A stretch of 64,000 nucleotides of DNA. Origin: a virus. Location of the stretch: positions 1 through 64,000 of the IMG/VR virus record IMGVR_UViG_3300022200_000023. The stretch is one strand, 5' to 3'. The notes beneath the pieces are model-generated. The model did not search any database, had not been told where the DNA came from, and saw only the letters and a program-made list of their open reading frames with translations. Below are positions 58,464 to 64,000 of the stretch, piece after piece. The position numbers and the translations under genes are program-made. The first letter of the stretch is position 1; each line of letters opens with the position of its first letter.

Positions 58464-58926
58464 CCCCAAGTTCGTACCCTGCGTAGCCGCCCGCAAGAAA
58501 CAATACTGCCCCCGCCGCAATGACCCAGTAAAGCGCACCTCCACGCACAGACCACTCGTACTCCTCTGCGACTTCGGCTTCTAGCGCGCGGAGCATTTTA
58601 GCGTCCTCCTCGCCCACTTCCATGTACTCAGCAATCGCGTTCTCATAGGACGCCACCGCTAACGTGTATAGCCTAGCCTGTCTCTCTAGCAGAGTAATCT
58701 TAAGCTCGTAGCTGCCTAGGAGATCTTCGTTCTCCCGGCAACCCACTTCGTAAAGCTTGAGTAGCTTGGCCTGCTCGAAGTCGTAGCAAGCTAGATCCCC
58801 GACTACGGACCACCGAGGTAATTCCGCGCTAAGGCTGTAAGTCGGAAAAGCTAGTTGCAGCACGCACGTTAGCGCGAGCAGTCTCGGCCCTAGTCCTGAT
58901 GTCCCCGATGGTTTGATCGATAACAT
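58456..58926 (-). CDS. Signal-peptide protein with C-terminal membrane anchor, spanin candidate
   Basis: 156 residues from ATG 58926 (MLSIKPSGTSGLGPRLLALT), with longer starts possible. An N-terminal signal segment (LLALTCVLQLAFPTYSLSA) is followed by a helical, heptad-like external part (about 50-125) and a C-terminal transmembrane helix (ALYWVIAAGAVLFLAGGYAG). This is the order found in unimolecular spanins, though the lipobox is not clear. The gene overlaps the next upstream membrane gene by 98 bases in another frame, which is typical for spanin pairs. Role inferred, not proven. Confidence 0.5.
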   Translation of the reverse strand: MLSIKPSGTSGLGPRLLALTCVLQLAFPTYSLSAELPRWSVVGDLACYDFEQAKLLKLYEVGCRENEDLLGSYELKITLLERQARLYTLAVASYENAIAEYMEVGEEDAKMLRALEAEVAEEYEWSVRGGALYWVIAAGAVLFLAGGYAGYELGAR

Positions 58927-59167
58927 CGATGTCCTCCTGAAGCGCTTCGGCCTTGAGACGAGCATCGCGAGCAGCGTTAGCCGATGTGGCCGCCTCCTCC
59001 AACTTTTTCGCTCGCTCAAGCATGTAGAGCTTCATGCGTCTATGAACCGAGTGCGCCCCACTTTTTAGCTTCAAGAGCCCTATAGCGGCAATCACTGCCA
59101 ACGCTACCAAATATACCCACCAGGGAGCCTCGGCTTTTTCTAGCGCCCGCAGCAGTTCCTTTTCCAT
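58829..59167 (-). CDS. Membrane-anchored coiled-coil protein, inner spanin candidate
   Basis: 112 residues, starting MEKELLRALEKAEAPWWVYL. One transmembrane helix (WWVYLVALAVIAAIGLLKL, 16-34) is followed by a long charged coiled coil to the end. That is the design of an inner-membrane spanin (Rz-type), and its gene overlaps the next gene, as Rz and Rz1 do. No endolysin is seen beside it. Alternative: a membrane-linked virion protein. Confidence 0.5.
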   Translation of the reverse strand: MEKELLRALEKAEAPWWVYLVALAVIAAIGLLKLKSGAHSVHRRMKLYMLERAKKLEEAATSANAARDARLKAEALQEDIDVIDQTIGDIRTRAETARANVRAATSFSDLQP

Positions 59168-60831
59168 TACGGGTTCTCGTTGGTAACAACGTACGCCACC
59201 AGACGCCCCGCGGTGGTGTTGCCTAGTTCTGCGGCTCCACCGACCGCCGTGAACTGGAGCTGGAGCCGCTTGTTCGCCTGCACGTCTACTGCGTAATCAA
59301 AGAAGTCCTGATCCCCCACTACCTCAAATCGACCAGTGGGCATCTCCAGCAAATCTACCTCAGCGAACGGAGTATACACAGCGTCCGCCGTATCAATCTT
59401 AAAGTTCAGCGCCGTCTGGCTACCGTCGGAAGTGGTGAACACCTCGGTGATGTCCACGTAGATGCGGGTAAGCTTCGCGTCCTTCGTGGCGTAGTTGGAG
59501 CCGAAACGCTGAAACGCATCTACTGCAAGCCCGGCAACGGCCCCCGCAGCCGCCACCGTAGTATCGGTAACTTCTGTCACGTGCGTGAGGTCATGCCGAG
59601 CAATGGCAGTAGCCAGATAGTCTAGCTGCGCGCTGAGAGTGCCCGCAGCCGTGTAGACGTTGTACGTGTCCGCTGCAGCAGAGGACCCAGTCCTGGCCTT
59701 GCTGCCGATGCTTGCTGCGCCCTCATGCGCGTCTTCATCAGAAGCTAGGTCGAGGAAGTTAGCGGGAACTTTGAAGCTAGCCCTACGGATCGCGGAGTTT
59801 TCCACGTACCCGCCGTTAGGCGTGAAGACAAACCCCGACCCGTCGAAAGTACAGATCGGTACGAGATGGTGGTTGGGGTAGTCGTACTGAGTGGTAGTAG
59901 CTCCGGTAAAGCTGTCCCCGCTGGTGACTAGCTCCTTGCCTCCAACGCCGTCAAATTTGTACAGGGACCAGGCAATCCCAGGGTCGTCGTTGTCCCACAG
60001 AATCCGAAAGGGCGTGGTTTCCGGGACCACCACGGTAGTCTCGGTCACCCAAAGAACCGTTAGGTAGTCTATGTTACCACTGCCATCAACACCCCCGCGG
60101 CCTCCATTGTCGTACCAGTACGTGGCCCCTTGGTTGTTGCAGTTCGTAATGGTGACCCACATGTCTACCTGCGGGATGCCCCCCGCACTAACCAGGCCGG
60201 CTTCCTCCGTGCCATCCGGCCCATACTTGGTAATCAGATTAGCCCCGGGACTTGTGAGCACTACGCGCGTAGGGAGCGCTACGAGCTCCGCTTCGGTAAT
60301 GTTGCCCGCAGCAAGACCGGGGTAGTCCAGGTCTGTGCCCCAGGATTTGTCCTTCCAGCTCCCGGAACCTGTGCGCTCGAACTTGAGCGCCAGGGAATCT
60401 CCTCGCCGCATCATCGTCAGGTCGTTGTCACTGGCCTGCGCGTAGAATGCTGTGAGATCCCCTTTTACAATAACCGCCTTTCCGCCATCTACACCGGCGT
60501 AATTCGGCGCGTGCACGATCAGCTTCTGGTCGTCGGCTGGAGTTATTTTGTACCCTGTAGACGCCGGGATGCCGGTAGTAGCTAGCGGGGTGTGGTCAAC
60601 CTGCTCAATCCCAATGAACCCCCCGTCCGAAGAGATAAACGCCCCAGATGCAGCAATGGCGTGCTCCTCGAGCGTGTGAGACTCTGTCTTGAGCTTCTCA
60701 GTACGCTTACGCAGGTTCTCCGTGGGCCGGTTGGTAACCGTGTCTACGACGGGCTCAGTGTTGGACACCGGCTGGATGGAAGCTGAGGTGTTCTCGCCGG
60801 TGTCGCCACCCTGGGTAAAATCAATCGGCAT
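59167..60831 (-). CDS. Appendage or baseplate-type structural protein
   Basis: 554 residues, beginning MPIDFTQGGDTGENTSASIQ. After a helix (NLRKRTEKLKTESHTLEEH) the sequence is beta-rich with many Gly/Asp/Thr turns (ATGIPASTGYKITPADDQKL; then VVLTSPGANLITKYGPDGTE). Near 390-440 comes a helix-beta region containing SAQLDYLATAIARHDLTHVT. The overall character is that of tail appendage or receptor-binding structural proteins. TACGCGCGTA lies at 60262. It follows the next gene by 8 bases. Exact role unknown. Confidence 0.58.
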   Translation of the reverse strand: MPIDFTQGGDTGENTSASIQPVSNTEPVVDTVTNRPTENLRKRTEKLKTESHTLEEHAIAASGAFISSDGGFIGIEQVDHTPLATTGIPASTGYKITPADDQKLIVHAPNYAGVDGGKAVIVKGDLTAFYAQASDNDLTMMRRGDSLALKFERTGSGSWKDKSWGTDLDYPGLAAGNITEAELVALPTRVVLTSPGANLITKYGPDGTEEAGLVSAGGIPQVDMWVTITNCNNQGATYWYDNGGRGGVDGSGNIDYLTVLWVTETTVVVPETTPFRILWDNDDPGIAWSLYKFDGVGGKELVTSGDSFTGATTTQYDYPNHHLVPICTFDGSGFVFTPNGGYVENSAIRRASFKVPANFLDLASDEDAHEGAASIGSKARTGSSAAADTYNVYTAAGTLSAQLDYLATAIARHDLTHVTEVTDTTVAAAGAVAGLAVDAFQRFGSNYATKDAKLTRIYVDITEVFTTSDGSQTALNFKIDTADAVYTPFAEVDLLEMPTGRFEVVGDQDFFDYAVDVQANKRLQLQFTAVGGAAELGNTTAGRLVAYVVTNENP

Positions 60832-60839
60832 CGTTAGGC

Positions 60840-61469
60840 CTACGCAAAGCTAAGAGTCCAAGCGTACTCGAACTGAACTGTATCGTCTTTAGGGCTGGGG
60901 GTAGTCACCCTGCGCGCAAAGACCCGAGAATTTGTGGAAGCGCTAGGATCCGTGACAGGCTTGCTGGTGTTGCCTCGAGTGAGCAGGGCCACCTCTCGCA
61001 GAGTGTTGCCGTTAGCTTGCTCAGCCCCCAGCGTACCTACAAAGCGCACGGAGTTGTTCGTAGGAAAATCTATGTTGGAGATGCGTACGAAGCTCTCAGC
61101 TCCCGCAACGGGAGAAACCAAAGCCGTATCAGTTCTGGCCGCTGCAGTGGCGTCAGTCCCTACCCTCATGTACCGGATAGCGTTGTGTATGGGGCTAGGT
61201 ACCAAGGTTTCCGCTAACGCAAACCCCCGCGACGCGTCCGCAGGGTGCTCTGCTGCTGTAGCAAGACTGTAGTCCACCGTCTCGGGGGACACCGCCGAGC
61301 TATCAAAGTTCGACTGGACCAGAAGGTCAATCAGGATTACCGGCGACATGTAAGAGATGGCGTTAGGGCCCTCGTGTACCCGTAAAACTGCTCCTGTAGC
61401 TGCGTCCAGCACGCGCAGAGTTACTTGCCCTCGTATAGCTAGCAGCGAATCTCGCACACTAAACCTCAC
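60840..61469 (-). CDS. Appendage-type structural protein
   Basis: 209 residues, GTG start overlapping the upstream TGA (GTGA), starting MRFSVRDSLLAIRGQVTLRV. It is beta-rich with Asn/Thr-rich turns. A stretch (FVRISNIDFPTNNSVRFVGT, then LREVALLTRGNTSKP) recalls small phage tail proteins that sit next to fibres. It ends VQFEYAWTLSFA. A tail or baseplate-associated role is likely; nothing more specific can be said. Confidence 0.58.
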   Translation of the reverse strand: MRFSVRDSLLAIRGQVTLRVLDAATGAVLRVHEGPNAISYMSPVILIDLLVQSNFDSSAVSPETVDYSLATAAEHPADASRGFALAETLVPSPIHNAIRYMRVGTDATAAARTDTALVSPVAGAESFVRISNIDFPTNNSVRFVGTLGAEQANGNTLREVALLTRGNTSKPVTDPSASTNSRVFARRVTTPSPKDDTVQFEYAWTLSFA

Positions 61470-62974
61470 CCATAGAAACTAGGCGCCTTTTCCTTGGTAG
61501 CCAAATTAGTGGACTGGTAGTGCAGATCCACATAGAACAAAAACGGATTCTGATTAAGAGTATCCGCTGCGTCACCGCTGTCTCGGTAGCACCGAACCAA
61601 AAAAAGCCCGTCAGGCTCTAGGTCGTCCGTGTCCAGCAGCCCCCCCGCCCCCGACGCCGCTGTCAGCTGGGTTTCCGCCACCATGTGGTAGTATTGCGTG
61701 CCGCTAGCCGTCTGCACCACGCTTACTGTAACAGGCGCTACGTACGCTGCCTGTTGGTGCCCCTTTGCGTAAGTACACTCAAAATACCACTTAACGTCTC
61801 CCGGACTTCCTCCGGCACCTCCGGTGTCTACTACATTCTGCGCCCAGTGTGTGTGGATGTGTACGTCCGTACCCGGGACATAATCGTGGGGCATGTGGTA
61901 CTCGTGAAAAGTCTCTGTTAAGCCCGGAGTGAACTCAAACTGGCGAATACTCCCCAGAAATATGCTCAGCGTAGGCGAGTTAGGCCCGGTGGGCCGAACA
62001 TTTCCGCCGCTAGTAATGTCCCGCCACCCAAAGACAGGAGCGGCTTCGATTAGTTTGATGCCGGTGCCTTGCGTACCTGCTGCCACCCAATCTTTACCGT
62101 CCACCACAACACGGTCCGGTGCTCCGTCGATCCAAACAGAGCCTCCTTCTACGGTGGCCATGGTAGTGGCTGCTTTGTGAATAACAGTGCCCAGCCTGCG
62201 CGTGTTAGTACCCGCAGATGCGGATAGCACAGATGTGTTGCTTACAAACACCGGGGACCCTACCGAGAGGAACCCGGATGTGTCCATAGGCAGGGGGCCC
62301 TCTAGTATGAGGGTCCCGTGTGCGCCGACGGCAATGTTCTCGGAGCACACGCCTATGTGCGTCGACACTACGTTAGCGTTTGTAGCGGCCACCTTCTCGG
62401 CGGTTAAAACAATATCCGAGAGGTGCTCCTCCATGTCGTCGCCGTCTTGTCCCGCGGAGGCGTGCCGCGCGAAGAAAGAAAGGCTAGCTGTCTCCCCCAG
62501 AAACAGATCCTGTGTGCCCCCATTAATTACTCGAACGCACTTACGTCCGCCCCGCATAAGCAAATTTGCATGGAGTTGCTCCTCGACCGCCCGGGCCCAC
62601 CCGGTGTCTGCGTCATATTCAAACTGTTCTCGCGGAGCAGGTAACGCCTCTGCGCCGTACGCGCTAGAAACTTCGTACAGAGCCGTCAGCACCTCCTGCG
62701 CAGACGTACCTGTGTTAGTGGCCACCAACCGCACTAAGTACCGGCCTGCTACTTCTGGGGTGAATGTCTTGTTCTCTAGCGTAGTTGGATTGGCGATAGT
62801 CAGCGCCGACGGGTGGTGGGCGGGGCCGTAGATAGCAAACCCCTCCCCGTCCCCCGTCGCAGTGTAATTCGACCAGGCTCCTTCGGACAGTGTGACGGTA
62901 ACCAACTGGTTAGCGTCCCGCCCGGCCTTAACTTGTGCTGCGCCGCTACCGTCATTAACCAGGAGAGTCGCCAT
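61466..62974 (-). CDS. Appendage-type structural protein with jelly-roll-like C-terminal domain
   Basis: 502 residues, beginning MATLLVNDGSGAAQVKAGRD. The N-terminal 110 residues form a beta domain. The middle (160-280) resembles small decoration or capping repeats (GFLSVGSPVFVSNTSVLSAS). The C-terminal 170 residues include FHEYHMPHDYVPGTDVHIHT with many His/Tyr and beta strands, of the kind seen in phage surface proteins with jelly-roll folds. A receptor-binding or decoration role is inferred. Confidence 0.6.
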   Translation of the reverse strand: MATLLVNDGSGAAQVKAGRDANQLVTVTLSEGAWSNYTATGDGEGFAIYGPAHHPSALTIANPTTLENKTFTPEVAGRYLVRLVATNTGTSAQEVLTALYEVSSAYGAEALPAPREQFEYDADTGWARAVEEQLHANLLMRGGRKCVRVINGGTQDLFLGETASLSFFARHASAGQDGDDMEEHLSDIVLTAEKVAATNANVVSTHIGVCSENIAVGAHGTLILEGPLPMDTSGFLSVGSPVFVSNTSVLSASAGTNTRRLGTVIHKAATTMATVEGGSVWIDGAPDRVVVDGKDWVAAGTQGTGIKLIEAAPVFGWRDITSGGNVRPTGPNSPTLSIFLGSIRQFEFTPGLTETFHEYHMPHDYVPGTDVHIHTHWAQNVVDTGGAGGSPGDVKWYFECTYAKGHQQAAYVAPVTVSVVQTASGTQYYHMVAETQLTAASGAGGLLDTDDLEPDGLFLVRCYRDSGDAADTLNQNPFLFYVDLHYQSTNLATKEKAPSFYG

Positions 62975-62984
62975 CAGCTAATCC

Positions 62985-64000
62985 TTATCCACCGAATTCA
63001 CCCCCGCCGAAGGGAGCACCACCAACCCCGCCGCCTCCGCCGACAGGGACAACCTCCACCTCAAGAAGGTCATCTACGACCTCCCCAACGAGGTCCCACA
63101 GCGAAGCCTCGTGAGCAACGAAAGGATATGTGTGCGCGGGACGCGCCTCAATCAAAGTTCCTACTATAGTCGCCAGATCCTGCGGATACGGGGAAGTGCT
63201 GTTGTTGATCAGCACCTCAAACGAGTTCCACTTCAGGAACTTGTCCAGCAGCAGATACGCCACCGCGTGGTGTGTCTGTTCCCCGAACCGCAGAGAGCAA
63301 GTCGACGTGACCTTACCGACAATATCATAGTCTACGTCATCTAACTCTTCATAGCGGCCGTCCACCAGAAAGCTGGCTTCCCCCGTAAACGCGTTAGGTG
63401 ACAGGAGCCAAATGCTGTGTCGGCTGATGACTGCGTCATCAGTACCCAGGTTCCAAAACGTGGTCCCGATCAGAAGGTTGTCAGTTTGCGGGTCTATGAT
63501 CGACAGGAAGTCAACGTTGTTGTCATAGAGCACTGCGCAGGGGGTCCCCGGATCCGCAACCAAACTCTCCGCGGTCACACCATCGGAGTTGGCTCCGTAG
63601 TACATCCCAAGATCGCCGTAATACGCCTGGTACCCGTAGTACCCGTACCGTACGGGGAATAGCGAAGTCTGAACCCGCCGCCTCTCTGCGCCCAAACCCT
63701 CCACCAAGGTGGGCGGAATAGTAGTGTTGTGCCACCACGTAGGGGACTCTAGGTAGTCCGTGACCTGGTGCGCGTCCGCTATGGTCTGGAAAGCACTGAG
63801 TGGCGTGTCCACCGCTGCATTGAGCGTAAACTGCCCGGCAGTACCTTCCGCCAGGACAACCGTGGCCGCGCCCTCGGTGTGCTCAATCCGCCACGAAAGA
63901 CCGCTAGACGCAGCTCCCGGGTCGTCCGCCAGCTTGATCTGCAGCGCACTGTCGTACAAGAACTCAATCTCGTACTCATCTAGCCCTACGACCACCTTAG
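62985..64000 (-). CDS. Appendage-type structural protein (5' end uncertain, may continue beyond window)
   Basis: At least 336 residues in the window. A GTG at 63995 could start it, but the frame remains open to the window edge, so the true start may lie outside. The sequence is beta-rich (DEYEIEFLYDSALQIKLADD), with a Tyr/Gly-rich patch (RYGYYGYQAYYGDLGMYYGA). It ends in a glycine-rich tail (PVGGGGGVGGAPFGGGEFGG), a feature of chaperoned or trimeric tail tips. Downstream genes are of the same structural type. Function unknown. Confidence 0.55.
   Translation of the reverse strand, partial: KVVVGLDEYEIEFLYDSALQIKLADDPGAASSGLSWRIEHTEGAATVVLAEGTAGQFTLNAAVDTPLSAFQTIADAHQVTDYLESPTWWHNTTIPPTLVEGLGAERRRVQTSLFPVRYGYYGYQAYYGDLGMYYGANSDGVTAESLVADPGTPCAVLYDNNVDFLSIIDPQTDNLLIGTTFWNLGTDDAVISRHSIWLLSPNAFTGEASFLVDGRYEELDDVDYDIVGKVTSTCSLRFGEQTHHAVAYLLLDKFLKWNSFEVLINNSTSPYPQDLATIVGTLIEARPAHTYPFVAHEASLWDLVGEVVDDLLEVEVVPVGGGGGVGGAPFGGGEFGG

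Larger units (their letters stand above)
2181..60271. repeat. Dispersed 10-bp palindrome TACGCGCGTA (19 sites)
   Basis: Exact copies of TACGCGCGTA begin at 2181, 6866, 8524, 14570, 15213, 21008, 26926, 29357, 33824, 39290, 42495, 47785, 50850, 56203, 57199 and 60262. Copies with one terminal base changed begin at 3990, 24624 and 43327. At 26924 and 50848 the palindrome extends to CGTACGCGCGTACG. All copies lie inside genes, on both transcriptional strands. They are read as Thr-Arg-Val in ten genes, Tyr-Ala-Arg in five and Val/Ile/Ala-Arg-Ala-Tyr in four, so all three codon phases are used. That argues for selection on the DNA and not on a peptide. The function is unknown; a dimeric DNA-binding protein or a methyltransferase site would suit a palindrome. 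Confidence 0.9.

Overview
This window is a 64 kb piece of a large, apparently lytic tailed bacteriophage (Caudoviricetes) genome. Coding density is near total, and neighbouring genes commonly overlap by 1-8 bases (ATGA, GTGA, TAGTG). It holds a recognisable large terminase, portal, prohead protease, HK97-type capsid protein, family A DNA polymerase and primase-helicase. I see no tRNA, rRNA, integrase, CRISPR array or bacterial housekeeping gene. The host cannot be read from the sequence. Base composition is GC-rich (about 60 percent by eye), and one cassette at 21.4-24.4 kb is visibly richer still.

Layout. (1) 0-26.6 kb is a head operon on the minus strand, transcribed from portal (26.6 kb) towards major capsid protein (0.4 kb). 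It includes the prohead protease, a run of small alanine-rich virion-type proteins, an HEAGH membrane protein and a holin-like protein. It also carries a split multisubunit RNA polymerase: one 1448-residue polypeptide fusing beta to the N-terminal half of beta', and a separate 593-residue beta' C-terminal half. A plus-strand cassette (21.4-24.4 kb) with a different codon style and many hairpins interrupts this operon. (2) 26.6-40.7 kb is mostly plus-strand replication and recombination: zinc protein, SNF2-like helicase, RNase H, two RecB/Cas4-like nucleases, ParB-like protein, SSB-like protein, primase-helicase and a polymerase with an N-terminal UDG-like domain. A minus-strand sigma-70 family factor sits inside it. 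(3) 40.7-41.1 kb is noncoding and dense in nested inverted repeats, a candidate structured RNA. (4) 41.1-48.4 kb holds terminase (minus), a MoxR ATPase, DinG/XPD-like helicase and zinc protein (plus), then three minus genes, two of them virion-like. (5) 48.4-55.1 kb is a six-gene plus-strand operon: a metallopeptidase/VWA protein, an unknown, a reverse transcriptase with a YSDN active site, and three unknowns, closed by a strong terminator. (6) 55.1-64 kb is mostly minus-strand appendage-type proteins with a candidate spanin-like pair, plus RuvC-like and unknown plus-strand genes.

The most unusual signals are these. A 10-bp palindrome, TACGCGCGTA, recurs 16 times exactly and 3 times with one end changed, in all three codon phases. 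The fused and split RNA polymerase lies inside the virion gene set and is accompanied by a phage sigma factor. The reverse transcriptase operon has no visible retron RNA or DGR repeat. A large structured noncoding region lies beside terL. A short K-T-A peptide motif and an N-terminal AY-x-LG signature are shared by many virion-type proteins.
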